From assembly GCA_945884695.1 (NCBI GenBank), contig CAMCYO010000001.1:186001-250000 (forward strand): a stretch of 64,000 bases of DNA, given 5' to 3'. The DNA comes from Streptomyces griseus. Lineage in GTDB: Bacteria > Actinomycetota > Actinomycetes > Nanopelagicales > Nanopelagicaceae. This document shows positions 28,634-37,125 of the stretch, piece after piece; position 1 is the first letter of the stretch, and each line of letters begins with the position of its first letter. A program made the position numbers and the translations under genes. Below the pieces are notes generated by a model that was given only the letters and a program-made list of their open reading frames with translations, made no database searches and had not been told where the DNA came from.

Positions 28634-29368
28634 ATGTTTCCAGGAATCGGCACAGTTATAAATATCGCAACAATATTTTTTGGAGCCGGGATTGGTGTTC
28701 TTGCCGGATCCAAAATGCCAGAGAAGACGCGCTCATTGCTGATGGATGTATTAGGTTTAACTACCCTTTTAGGAGCTGCTTTAGCGATAGCTTCTTTATG
28801 GTCAGATAGGTATACAAGCGCGCTACCTACAGGTTGGTCTTTGTTGACCGTCCTACTTTCCTTGCTTATGGGTGGTTTTGTTGGCACTTGGGCTCGGATA
28901 GAAGAGCGTCTTGAATCTTTTGGAGAGAATTTGCGAAAAAGATTTCGTTCATCTCAGGATGGGACTTTTGTCGAAGGATTTGTTTCTGCATCTTTGCTTT
29001 TCGCTATTGGTCCATTAGCAATACTCGGAAGCATTAGCGATGGAATGTCCACGGGTATAGATCAGTTGTTATTGAAAAGTACTCTAGATTTTTTTGCTGC
29101 TATGGCATTTGCAACAACCCTTGGTTGGGGAGTGGCAGCATCAGCAATTCCTGTGGGAATTTATCAATGTTTATGGACTGTCATCGGCTTTTTTCTGGGT
29201 AGCGTGCTTTCTGGATATCAAATTGACGCGATGACAGTTACTGGTGGATTGATGTTGGTCTGTATAGGTTTGCGGTTACTGCGCATTAGAGAAATCGCCG
29301 TCGGGAATCTTCTACCAGCCTTGGCCTTTGCCCCGATAATTGCTTGGGCAGTTCATCAGTTTATTTGA
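28634..29368 (+). CDS. DUF554 (YdfK-like) membrane protein
   Basis: A 244-residue membrane protein with about six or seven hydrophobic segments. The start (FPGIGTVINIATIFFGAGIGVLAGSKMPEKTR) and the GWGVAASAIPVGIYQ region match the DUF554 family, whose function is unknown. The ATG at 28634 is chosen; a TTG at 28628 directly after the uppP stop is possible. It probably shares the uppP transcript. Confidence 0.82.
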   Translation: MFPGIGTVINIATIFFGAGIGVLAGSKMPEKTRSLLMDVLGLTTLLGAALAIASLWSDRYTSALPTGWSLLTVLLSLLMGGFVGTWARIEERLESFGENLRKRFRSSQDGTFVEGFVSASLLFAIGPLAILGSISDGMSTGIDQLLLKSTLDFFAAMAFATTLGWGVAASAIPVGIYQCLWTVIGFFLGSVLSGYQIDAMTVTGGLMLVCIGLRLLRIREIAVGNLLPALAFAPIIAWAVHQFI

Positions 29369-29370
29369 TA

Positions 29371-29552
29371 TTAGAAAGTTTTAGCATCTATAACAAATGG
29401 ATTCGAATATCCTCCGAAAGAGATAGTTTGGCCGTCTCTGTTCATGCCGTTGTAGGTAGGAGTCGCATCTTCTTTGCAGTATTGCTTGAGACCTTGCAAG
29501 CATTGTTTGCAGGTGCGACAGCTTTTAGTGCGACAAGGCCACGGGTATTCAA
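29371..29552 (-). pseudogene. Remnant of a zinc-dependent alcohol dehydrogenase gene (YahK/CAD type)
   Basis: Directly after the tdk stop codon the reverse strand still encodes about 57 residues that match the structural zinc lobe of cinnamyl-alcohol-type dehydrogenases. They include SCRTCKQCLQGLKQYC, then TPTYNGMNRDG, then FGGYSNPFVIDAK. Four cysteines keep the C-x2-C-x2-C-x7-C spacing. There is no start codon in this frame (a stop lies just upstream), and the catalytic, Rossmann and C-terminal parts are missing. It is a fossil of a deleted gene. Confidence 0.78.
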
Positions 29553-29555
29553 TCC

Positions 29556-30191
29556 TTACTCCTTAGTGTTAAATGTTGGATCGACCAATTGCGAGGCTCT
29601 AGCGGTTACGTTACGCATGTGGTGTCGTCGACACAGTACTTCATATGCAATTTCGTTATCGGCTGAAACATCTCCTACAACCACTTGCTCACCTTCTGTA
29701 ATCATTACTCCAGCAGATGTTCTCGCGTTATGTGTCGCGCGCGCTCCGCACCAACAGAGCGCCTCTACCTGAAGCGTATTGACTCGATCGGCAAGTTCGA
29801 CCAATCTTGCTGATCCTGGAAACAAACTCGTGCGAAAATCTGTGAGAATTCCAAAGGCAAAAACATCAATACCTAATCCATCTACAATCTTGGCAAGTTG
29901 TTCTATCTGAGATGGTTCATAAAACTGTGCTTCATCGCAGATCACGTAATCAATCCGTTCGCCACCTGACAATTTATCGGCAACAAAACGATGCAGATCC
30001 AATGATGGTGCAACTTCAATAGCATCACGTTGTAAGCCCAAACGCGAGGAAATAACACCGGATCCGGCTCGGTCTTTACTGGTGAAAATCAATCCTGTAC
30101 GACCTCGACTTTGATGGTTATGGGCGGTTTGCAGAGCAAGGGTTGATTTACCACTATCCATAGTCCCGCAGTAGTAGGTTAATTCAGCCAT
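29556..30191 (-). CDS. tdk: Thymidine kinase (type II)
   Basis: Phosphorylates salvaged thymidine. The 211-residue protein starts with ELTYYCGTMDSGKST, where the usual GPMFSGKST P-loop has a slightly altered entry. It then has the DEAQFYEPSQIEQL Walker B/catalytic region, FGILTDFRTSLFPGSARL and the zinc-site cysteines in CWCGARATHNAR and CRRHH. It lies 36 bp downstream of the acyltransferase gene on the same strand. Confidence 0.94.
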   Translation of the reverse strand: MAELTYYCGTMDSGKSTLALQTAHNHQSRGRTGLIFTSKDRAGSGVISSRLGLQRDAIEVAPSLDLHRFVADKLSGGERIDYVICDEAQFYEPSQIEQLAKIVDGLGIDVFAFGILTDFRTSLFPGSARLVELADRVNTLQVEALCWCGARATHNARTSAGVMITEGEQVVVGDVSADNEIAYEVLCRRHHMRNVTARASQLVDPTFNTKE

Positions 30192-30227
30192 GTTGACATC
30201 CTCGCATATGGATCAAATTAATGTGCT

Positions 30228-32084
30228 TCACAGACTTACTCCTAGACTTTGCAAAGCTATGAGCATTTTGGAAGTGAGTGCTTTAGCAAAATCAACTGAA
30301 ATGTGGGAACCATCTCGATAGGCCACCATATTATCAAGAATTGCAGGACATGTTGGACCACAGAGCCATTGCGTGGGATCGATACTCAGAATATTGCTTG
30401 GAATATTATTAAAAGAAGGTTCTGAGGTGTCGCAAGAACTCAGCTGAGAAGAGGCAAGACATGTTGGAATATCTCGTAGCACATGCGGAGTATCCGAAAT
30501 GTAGATCAGCTTGGGAGTTGCAGCCTGCAGATGTAGCGCCGTGAGTAATTGACCCTTTTCCCACCACTGTTCACGGGTTCCTGATTCAGAGGCAAATGCA
30601 TACCATTGAAATCCTGTGACAATCACTACATCTGGACGGATTGTCATAATACGATTCACCGAATTCTTCCGCCACCTCTCACATTCAGCTGTATTGAACG
30701 CGCCTCGAGAGATTCGAGTCACTTCGATAGATGGACAAGCAGATTTTGTCAACGAAATGAGCTTAAAGTTCTGAGTTCGGGCCAATTTCTCGAGAGTTGG
30801 AAACCATTGCGCTGCATGTGAATCTCCATAAAGAACTACAGTTTTCGATGATTGCACATCGCCAAATTCGCAGAGAGGAGAAGTGTCCTCACCGTAATTA
30901 ACATGACAACCGTTTTCATATACTGCTGGTTTTTTCACAATTTCCGCCAGTGAATACGAGTTTTTTGTATCGCCTACTTGTATCTTTGTTGATGCACTCA
31001 TTCCGATTGCAACGCCGAGAACCGTTGCTATAGCTGTGATACAGATAGCGCCAACAATAATGACCTTAGGTTTAATTGATTTAGTTCGTAGGGGTTCTTC
31101 AATGAGTCTGTGGGTGATATCGGCCGCTATAACGGTTGCGATGATGCAAAAGATCCTTTCATAGAAATGCAAAGGTCTGCCAAAGTAAGCGCTGGGTAAG
31201 ACTAAAAGGGGCCAATGCCACAGATAAAGAGGATATGAAATTCCTCCTAACCATTGCGAAATCCTTGAGTGGGCAATCTTTCTCAATACTGGCGGCCAAG
31301 ATCCAACACTTGCAATGAGTAAAACAGTGGCAATCACTGGCGCAAGGGCTGCAGTACCGGGAAAAGCAGTGGATGAATTAAATTGGAACGTTGAATAAAG
31401 AAGGCCTACTACCGCCACCCAAATAAACCAAGGTTTTCTAATCTTCCACGCTGGCGCTAGCGCGAGCAAAGCTCCGGCGCCTAATTCCCAAGCACGTGTT
31501 GGTAGTGAGTAGAAAGCCCAGATAGGTGAAAAATGGGTGAGAAATAGAGAGTAGAAAAATGAGGAAAGAGTGGTCAACCAAATGCCAAGAACTAATGTGC
31601 GTTGTTTTCCGAATTTAGCGAGCAGAACCAAAAACAGTGGCCATATCAAATAGAACTGTTCCTCCACAGCCAAGGACCAATAATGAATCAGCGGCGAAGG
31701 AATTGCTCCCAGATTTTGATAGTCATTTTCCCACCATGCGAAAAGGTAGTTGCAAATATATATGCTGGCGGCGATAACATCCCTGCCGATTGAGGTTCTA
31801 GTATTTGGTGCAAGAAGCACCCAAGCCGCCAACGCGGTAAGTATGAGAACGAAACTCGATGTAGGTAGTAATCGCTTGATACGTCGCAAATAAAATTGCG
31901 AAAAATTCAGTCTTCCATTTTTTGAAATCTCGCGCAAGATAATGCCCGTAATGAGATATCCAGAAATCACATAAAATATATCCACCCCAATAAAACCTCC
32001 GCCAACAAAGCGGGCGTGAAAGATAACAACCAAAATCGCAGCAAAGGCTCTCAAGCCCTGAATTTCAAGAATGCGTTTGTTCAT
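30228..32084 (-). CDS. Membrane acyltransferase with C-terminal SGNH hydrolase domain (OafA/YrhL family)
   Basis: Probably O-acetylates a surface or cell wall polysaccharide. The N-terminal acyltransferase-3 domain (about residues 1-370, roughly ten membrane helices) starts with EIQGLRAFAAILVVIFHARF, carrying the R-x10-H pattern, and has YWSLAVEEQFYLIWP. The C-terminal extracytoplasmic SGNH domain has VVLYGDSHAAQWFPTL and the DGSHIS catalytic Asp-x-x-His. The ATGA overlap with apt means the two genes are cotranslated although their functions look unrelated. The acceptor glycan is unknown. Confidence 0.88.
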   Translation of the reverse strand: MNKRILEIQGLRAFAAILVVIFHARFVGGGFIGVDIFYVISGYLITGIILREISKNGRLNFSQFYLRRIKRLLPTSSFVLILTALAAWVLLAPNTRTSIGRDVIAASIYICNYLFAWWENDYQNLGAIPSPLIHYWSLAVEEQFYLIWPLFLVLLAKFGKQRTLVLGIWLTTLSSFFYSLFLTHFSPIWAFYSLPTRAWELGAGALLALAPAWKIRKPWFIWVAVVGLLYSTFQFNSSTAFPGTAALAPVIATVLLIASVGSWPPVLRKIAHSRISQWLGGISYPLYLWHWPLLVLPSAYFGRPLHFYERIFCIIATVIAADITHRLIEEPLRTKSIKPKVIIVGAICITAIATVLGVAIGMSASTKIQVGDTKNSYSLAEIVKKPAVYENGCHVNYGEDTSPLCEFGDVQSSKTVVLYGDSHAAQWFPTLEKLARTQNFKLISLTKSACPSIEVTRISRGAFNTAECERWRKNSVNRIMTIRPDVVIVTGFQWYAFASESGTREQWWEKGQLLTALHLQAATPKLIYISDTPHVLRDIPTCLASSQLSSCDTSEPSFNNIPSNILSIDPTQWLCGPTCPAILDNMVAYRDGSHISVDFAKALTSKMLIALQSLGVSL

Positions 32085-32608
32085 ATCGAGAGCAACGATT
32101 CAATATTTATGCTTGAATTCTGAGCAAGTATTCGTTCGCGTCCACCAAGGGCGAGAATTTCAATCAAGACCGCTACTGTTGAAACTTTCCCACCCGCTAG
32201 TTCTATAAGTTTGATGGCCGCGTTGATTGTCCCCCCGGTTGCTAAAACATCATCAATTAAGAGAACTTGAGAACGCTCCGTTAACGCATCGCAATGAATT
32301 TCAAGGCAGTCATCTCCATACTCCAAGGAATATCCTTCTTGAAAAGTTTCACGAGGCAACTTCCCTTTCTTCCGCACGGGAACAAACCCGATAGAACGGT
32401 GGTTGGCTAGGGCAGCGCCGAGTATGAAACCTCGAGCTTCAATTGCAACGACAGATTGTGCCTTTGGATCAACTTGCCCCAATGCGCGAATAAGTGCTCT
32501 AAAGGCGTCAGGGTTTGATAACAAAGGAGTGATGTCTTGAAACAAAATACCTTCATGGGGAAAATCCGGAACTGCTCGAATGAGCGCTAAGGCCTGTTCT
32601 AGTTCCAC
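32081..32608 (-). CDS. apt: Adenine phosphoribosyltransferase
   Basis: Salvages adenine to AMP using PRPP. The 175-residue protein has PDFPHEGILFQDITPLL, VVAIEARGFILGAAL and the PRPP loop VLLIDDVLATGGTINAAI. GTG start follows a GGGGG-rich ribosome site. In many actinobacteria apt precedes relA and follows secDF; that context is not seen here. It overlaps the acyltransferase gene by 4 bp. Confidence 0.94.
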   Translation of the reverse strand: MELEQALALIRAVPDFPHEGILFQDITPLLSNPDAFRALIRALGQVDPKAQSVVAIEARGFILGAALANHRSIGFVPVRKKGKLPRETFQEGYSLEYGDDCLEIHCDALTERSQVLLIDDVLATGGTINAAIKLIELAGGKVSTVAVLIEILALGGRERILAQNSSINIESLLSI

Positions 32609-32623
32609 TCAAACCCCCTGTTG

Positions 32624-32707
32624 TGTCCGAACGGGGAGTTGAACCCCGAAGCCCTTGCGGGCACTAGCACCTCAAGCTAGCGCGTCTGCCAATTCCGCCA
32701 CCCGGAC
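32624..32707 (-). tRNA. tRNA-Leu (anticodon GAG)
   Basis: The 84-nt reverse-strand sequence folds into a class II tRNA. The acceptor GTCCGGG pairs with TTCGGAC, and the anticodon stem GCTAG/CTAG-type arm encloses CTTGAGG with anticodon GAG. A long variable arm (TGCCCGCAAGGGCT) and T arm CGGGG-TTCAACT-CCCCG follow. The discriminator base is A. A full CCA end is not encoded. Confidence 0.93.
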
Positions 32708-32800
32708 GAGTGAGGCGTAACGATAGCAATCCAAGCCATAGGAGACAAAGTCGCGGGAAGCGAAGATGCTTTGTAGGAGAAACTACGAGAGAATCCCATT

Positions 32801-34102
32801 ATGAGCAATGATTTCGAGGAGGATGTCGTCACATTATGCCAAGAGATGATTCGAATTCCCAGCGTTAATTATGGGGAAGGCAAAGGTAATGAAAGTGCAA
32901 TTGCGCAATACGTTGTTGGCAAATTGTCGGAAGTGGGAATTGCTTCAAAAATTTATGAATCCGCACCTGGTCGTTGCAATGTTATTGCCAACATTGAAGG
33001 TAGTGACACGACCAGACCAGGTTTGGTAGTTCATGGACACCTTGATGTTGTCCCTGCCGATGCTGATGATTGGTCAGTTGATCCCTTTAGTGGAGAAATT
33101 CGCGATGGAATGATCTGGGGGCGCGGAGCTGTAGATATGAAAGATATGAATGCCATGATTCTGGCGATCCTGCGTAAGTGGGCTCGTGATGGCGTCAAGC
33201 CACCTCGTAATCTCGTCATTGCTTTTTTTGCAGATGAAGAGGCGGGAAGTATTTACGGTTCTCGATGGATGAGTACAGAGCATCCAGAACTCTTTGCCCA
33301 TTGTTCCGAAGCAATTTCCGAAGTCGGAGGCTTCTCCGTAACGGTTGGCGATGGTAAACGTCTGTATTTAATTCAAACAGCTGAAAAAGGCATTCATTGG
33401 ATGAAACTGATTGCCCATGGTCGGGCGGGGCACGGCTCAATGATTAACAATGAGAACGCAGTAAGCGCCGTTACTGAAGCTGTTGCAAAGATAGGCAAAC
33501 ACTCCTGGCCACAACGTTACACAAAAACTGCCAAAATCTTATTTAAACTAGTTGCAGAGGCAACGGGAAAAGTTTACGACGAAAAGGATTTACGCCCACT
33601 TCTTGTTGAGTTAGGGGGAGTTGCTCGCATGATTGGGGCAACTTTGCAAAATACTGCTAATCCTACGATGCTCGAATCAGGTTATAAGGCCAACGTAATT
33701 CCACAAGTTGCCACTGCGGTAATAGATGGTCGTTTTCTTCCAGGTTTGGAAGGAGAGTTCGACGAAACAATTCGCAAGATCATTGGTCCAGATATTGCCA
33801 TAGAGACGATAGCCCGAGATATAGCTTTGGAAGTGGATTTCAGCGGTCCTCTTGTTGATGCAATGTGCAATGCGATCAAAGCCCAAGACCGAGAAGGTAT
33901 TCCGGTTCCATATTTAATGAGCGGAGGGACAGATAACAAGGCGCTTTCCAAAATTGGAATAACGGGATATGGCTTCTCGCCATTGAAATTACCTGCTGAT
34001 TTAGATTTTATGTCGCTATTTCACGGAGTTGATGAAAGAGTTCCGGTCGAAAGTTTAATTTTCGGAGTAAACGCACTCGAACATTGCCTTAAAAATAGTT
34101 AG
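32801..34102 (+). CDS. M20 family metallopeptidase (ArgE/DapE/ACY1 type)
   Basis: A 433-residue zinc hydrolase with the M20 signatures VVHGHLDVVPAD (metal His and Asp), GRGAVDMKD (bridging Asp) and FFADEEAG (catalytic Glu pair), plus a dimerisation insert of about 120 residues. Substrate cannot be inferred; mycobacteria have a similar M20 gene in the same region, loosely annotated as DapE2. It stands alone behind tRNA-Leu. Confidence 0.88.
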   Translation: MSNDFEEDVVTLCQEMIRIPSVNYGEGKGNESAIAQYVVGKLSEVGIASKIYESAPGRCNVIANIEGSDTTRPGLVVHGHLDVVPADADDWSVDPFSGEIRDGMIWGRGAVDMKDMNAMILAILRKWARDGVKPPRNLVIAFFADEEAGSIYGSRWMSTEHPELFAHCSEAISEVGGFSVTVGDGKRLYLIQTAEKGIHWMKLIAHGRAGHGSMINNENAVSAVTEAVAKIGKHSWPQRYTKTAKILFKLVAEATGKVYDEKDLRPLLVELGGVARMIGATLQNTANPTMLESGYKANVIPQVATAVIDGRFLPGLEGEFDETIRKIIGPDIAIETIARDIALEVDFSGPLVDAMCNAIKAQDREGIPVPYLMSGGTDNKALSKIGITGYGFSPLKLPADLDFMSLFHGVDERVPVESLIFGVNALEHCLKNS

Positions 34103-34115
34103 TAATCCAATACTC

Positions 34116-35063
34116 CTAAGGCTTAGAAATATCATTTAATGCACTGCGAACAATTTCCGGCAATGCGATTTCCTCGCTCGTTAAAATGCCACGCAATTGA
34201 GCACCTGTGCGTGCACCAATAATGGCGCTCGTTACTCCAGGCGCATCTCTCACCCATGCAAGAGCGACCTCTAAAGGAGAGTAACCAAGTCCTTCAGAGG
34301 CAACACATACAGCTTCAACGATGCTTGCACTCCTGTCATCCAAATATGGCTGAACGAAATTTGATAAATGGGCACTTGCTGCCCTGGAATCGCTTGGAAT
34401 TCCATTTCTGTATTTAGCTGTCAGAACTCCGCGACCCAGAGGAGACCATGCAAGCAATCCAACCCCTAGTGCATTCATACAGGGGAGAACTTCTCGTTCA
34501 ATGTTGCGGTTGACCAACGAATATTCACTCTGAGAAGTTGCAATAGGTGCTCTGCTTGGCAGGCTCTGTTGCACGCTAATGGCTCTAGCACTCTGCCACC
34601 CAGAAAAATTGGATATGCCAACGTAGCGCGCTTTCCCACTCGTATATGCAAAATCCAGTGCAGAAAGTGTATCGTCTAAAGGATTATTAGGATCCCACGT
34701 GTGAATTTGCCAAAGATCTACATAGTCAGTGCCAAGTCTTTGAAGCGACTTTTCCAAATCGTTAAGCAGATTTCCTCGAGAGTTGTTAACCATCCGCACA
34801 CCCTCTGGAAAACTAACGCCACCTTTAGTGGCAATAACAACATCTTCGCGTCGGAAAAGTGTGCCGATTAGGCCACCAATGACTCGCTCGCTATCTCCAT
34901 CGGCATACATAGCTGCGGTATCCAGGAAGTTGCCACCTGCATCCAAAAATGCACGACATTGATCGGCTGCCTCATGTTCATCGGTATCTCGGCCCCAAGT
35001 CATGGTTCCCAAACCCAAACGTGAAACGGTGAGTCCGCTTGAACCAGCGCGCCTCATTTCCAT
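34116..35063 (-). CDS. Aldo/keto reductase
   Basis: A 315-residue NADPH-dependent barrel enzyme. The catalytic tetrad is visible as Asp in GGNFLDTAAMY, Tyr in the same segment, Lys in VVIATKGG and His in DLWQIHTWD. The cofactor end has VTSAIIGARTGAQL. Substrate unknown. The start at 35063 is preferred because TAGGGT lies 7 nt upstream, though an ATG two codons later is possible. Confidence 0.88.
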   Translation of the reverse strand: MEMRRAGSSGLTVSRLGLGTMTWGRDTDEHEAADQCRAFLDAGGNFLDTAAMYADGDSERVIGGLIGTLFRREDVVIATKGGVSFPEGVRMVNNSRGNLLNDLEKSLQRLGTDYVDLWQIHTWDPNNPLDDTLSALDFAYTSGKARYVGISNFSGWQSARAISVQQSLPSRAPIATSQSEYSLVNRNIEREVLPCMNALGVGLLAWSPLGRGVLTAKYRNGIPSDSRAASAHLSNFVQPYLDDRSASIVEAVCVASEGLGYSPLEVALAWVRDAPGVTSAIIGARTGAQLRGILTSEEIALPEIVRSALNDISKP

Positions 35064-35070
35064 ACCCGTG

Positions 35071-35076
35071 ACCCTA
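35071..35076 (-). promoter_or_regulatory. Predicted -10 element of the aldo/keto reductase gene
   Basis: TAGGGT on the reverse strand, 7 nt before the ATG at 35063; no ribosome site. Confidence 0.4.
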
Positions 35077-35142
35077 GCAAGCCATTCGCGACAAAACCTC
35101 TATAAACTCGCGGTTATAGAAACGATTTAGAAATGAGGCAGT

Positions 35143-35823
35143 GTGTCTTTAGTGCTACTGGTAAGACATGCCCATTCAGAGGCCAACGAGAAAGCAATTC
35201 TTTCAGGTCGCCTACCCGGAGTTTTCTTAAGTCAATCCGGTTTACATCAAGCAGATGGATTAAGCCAACGTTTGGGCGACATCAGAGTTAAAGCGATTCA
35301 CGTGAGTCCGCTGGAAAGGTGTCAACAAACCATCGCTCCGTGGCTTCGAGATTTTGCCATCACGACAACCGTTGCCACTGTTGCTGATTTTATAGAAGTC
35401 GATTATGGCAAGTGGAGTGGCAGAAAACTAGCAACGTTATCCCGTGAACCATTATGGAAAACAGTGCAATCCAAGCCATCTGCAGTCGTTTTCCCAGGTG
35501 GTGAATCAATGACGCAGATGCAGGCACGCACGTCATCAGCACTGAATTCTCTTGTCCAATCAACAGGTACTGGCGTTTCAATTGTGGTCTCGCATGGAGA
35601 TGTGATCAAATCTTTAATCACAACAGCTTTGGGTCTGCACTTAGATGAATTTCAAAGATTTGTTATAGACCCGGCCTCCATCTCGATCTTAGACTTCAGC
35701 GTCGCTAAGACTCGTTTACTTTTAATGAACGATTCAACAACCCACATAGGTGAGATAGTAAAATCAAAAACGCGTCGACGTCATTTCGTCGGTGGCGGTT
35801 CAGGGTTGAAAGGAAGCAAGTAG
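35143..35823 (+). CDS. Histidine phosphatase family protein, MSMEG_4193-type putative phosphomutase
   Basis: A 226-residue member of the phosphoglycerate mutase-like superfamily. The phospho-accepting R8-H9 motif reads LLVRHAHSEAN; a second Arg is in SPLERCQQT, and the VVSHGDVIKSL motif supplies the second His. Its C-terminus is basic. It starts a tight run with a DUF3090 gene (1-bp gap) and a kinase-like gene, followed by mshC. This trio is conserved in mycobacteria and streptomycetes, but its substrate is unknown. Confidence 0.85.
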   Translation: MSLVLLVRHAHSEANEKAILSGRLPGVFLSQSGLHQADGLSQRLGDIRVKAIHVSPLERCQQTIAPWLRDFAITTTVATVADFIEVDYGKWSGRKLATLSREPLWKTVQSKPSAVVFPGGESMTQMQARTSSALNSLVQSTGTGVSIVVSHGDVIKSLITTALGLHLDEFQRFVIDPASISILDFSVAKTRLLLMNDSTTHIGEIVKSKTRRRHFVGGGSGLKGSK

Positions 35824-35824
35824 A

Positions 35825-36382
35825 ATGACGCGCATAATTCATCTCTACGAATCCCCGGATAGATTCATCGTTGGGACTGTTGGAGAACCGGGAGAGCGCA
35901 CTTTCTTTATTCAAGCTAAAGAAAATCGAAGACTCATCTCCGTTGTCGTCGAAAAATCACAAGTTGTCGCGCTGGTTGAGAGGGTGGGTTTTCTACTTCG
36001 CGAGATCAAACGCGAGCATCCCAATGTTCTAGCAAAGAAGGCGTTGATTGACGAAGGTGCGCTAGAGAATCCCATAATTGAAGAATTTATCGTTGGTATT
36101 ATCGGTCTGATTTGGTTGGGTGATAGTGAGATGATTTCTATGGAATTTCAAGCCCTAGATGACTCAATTACTGCGCAAGATTCAGAGGAGATCGATATTC
36201 TCAGTGATTCACAAGAAGGTCCAGATTTACTAAAGGTCATAATTTCTCCCGCACAAGCCGAAGCTTTCTGCCTACGTGCGATGAGATTGGTAAACGCTGG
36301 TCGCCAACCCTGCACTTTCTGCGGATTGCCTTTAGATTTAAGGGGGCACGTTTGTCCGAGGGCCAATGGTTATCGACGATAA
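35825..36382 (+). CDS. DUF3090 protein with C-terminal zinc-binding motif
   Basis: A 185-residue protein of unknown function, conserved in actinobacteria. The N-terminal part (RIIHLYESPDRFIVGTVGEPGERTFFIQA) matches DUF3090. The C-terminus has C163-x2-C166, H175 and C177, which looks like a small zinc knuckle. The 3' end overlaps the kinase-like gene by 17 bp. Association with a phosphatase-like and a kinase-like protein suggests a complex or shared pathway; this is inference. Confidence 0.84.
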   Translation: MTRIIHLYESPDRFIVGTVGEPGERTFFIQAKENRRLISVVVEKSQVVALVERVGFLLREIKREHPNVLAKKALIDEGALENPIIEEFIVGIIGLIWLGDSEMISMEFQALDDSITAQDSEEIDILSDSQEGPDLLKVIISPAQAEAFCLRAMRLVNAGRQPCTFCGLPLDLRGHVCPRANGYRR

Positions 36383-37088
36383 TTCCTCATCAATTCGCAC
36401 CATTATGATCGAAGGCGAGATACACGTAACTGGGCGATTGGTTGATGCTTCGAATGCAACTCTCTACGCACGCGCTGTTAAGGATGAATCCGATATAGCC
36501 TGTATTTATAAACCAATAGCTGGTGAGCGACCATTATGGGATTTTTCGGTTGGTACTTTGGCAGATCGCGAATACGCGGCATACCTGGTGAGCCAGAAAA
36601 CGGGATTGAATGTGGTGCCAATAACGATCTTGCGCGAGGGTCCTTTCGGTCCTGGAATGGTTCAAAGATGGATCGATATTGATGAAAGCGTAGATCTCGT
36701 GGAGATCTTTAATAAGGATTTACCACAACTGCGTAAAATCGCTCTCTTTGATGCAATTGTTAATAATACAGACCGTAAAATTGGTCACCTATTACCCACT
36801 GACGATGGCAAAATTTTTGCCTGTGATCACGGAGTTACATTCCACGTTGACGATAAATTACGCACCGTGCTCTGGCAATGGGCGCAGAGCCCATTGACCG
36901 AATCAGAGATAGAGATTTTACAGATGCTTGCATCGCAATTGGCTGGAGATTTTGGGGATACCCTTCAATCTCACCTTACTTTTGGCGAGATTGACGCGTT
37001 ACTCAGAAGAGTTCAGATGCTTCTCACGCAAAGAACATTTCCATTGCCATCCAAAGATTGGCCTTCAGTACCTTGGCCTGCGTATTAA
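36366..37088 (+). CDS. SCO1664-family kinase-like protein
   Basis: A 240-residue protein with an atypical (PI3/PI4- or HipA-like) kinase pattern: K49 in ACIYKP, E69 in ADREYAAYLV, a catalytic-loop-like NNTDRKIGHLL with D136, and the metal-site CDHG with D154. All four catalytic-type residues are present, so it may be active. Substrate is unknown; protein, lipid or small molecule cannot be distinguished. Its start codon lies within the DUF3090 gene, and mshC follows after 37 bp. Confidence 0.8.
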   Translation: MVIDDNSSSIRTIMIEGEIHVTGRLVDASNATLYARAVKDESDIACIYKPIAGERPLWDFSVGTLADREYAAYLVSQKTGLNVVPITILREGPFGPGMVQRWIDIDESVDLVEIFNKDLPQLRKIALFDAIVNNTDRKIGHLLPTDDGKIFACDHGVTFHVDDKLRTVLWQWAQSPLTESEIEILQMLASQLAGDFGDTLQSHLTFGEIDALLRRVQMLLTQRTFPLPSKDWPSVPWPAY

Positions 37089-37113
37089 ACACCTGCACAT
37101 ATCAATCTGCCTC

Positions 37114-37119
37114 TAAGAT
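37114..37119 (+). promoter_or_regulatory. Predicted -10 element of a leaderless mshC promoter
   Basis: TAAGAT is followed by 6 nt and the ATG at 37126. A separate mshC promoter would uncouple it from the upstream trio. Confidence 0.48.
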
Positions 37120-37125
37120 AGGGCA

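Noticed and set aside
29344-29772. Forward-strand open frame of 142 codons
   Set aside because: It runs antisense to the alcohol dehydrogenase remnant and the end of tdk; its translation resembles no family.
30192-30200. GAGGAT six nt before the tdk ATG as another leaderless -10 element
   Set aside because: The first base is G rather than T, and GAGG can act as a Shine-Dalgarno site here. Too ambiguous to count in the pattern.
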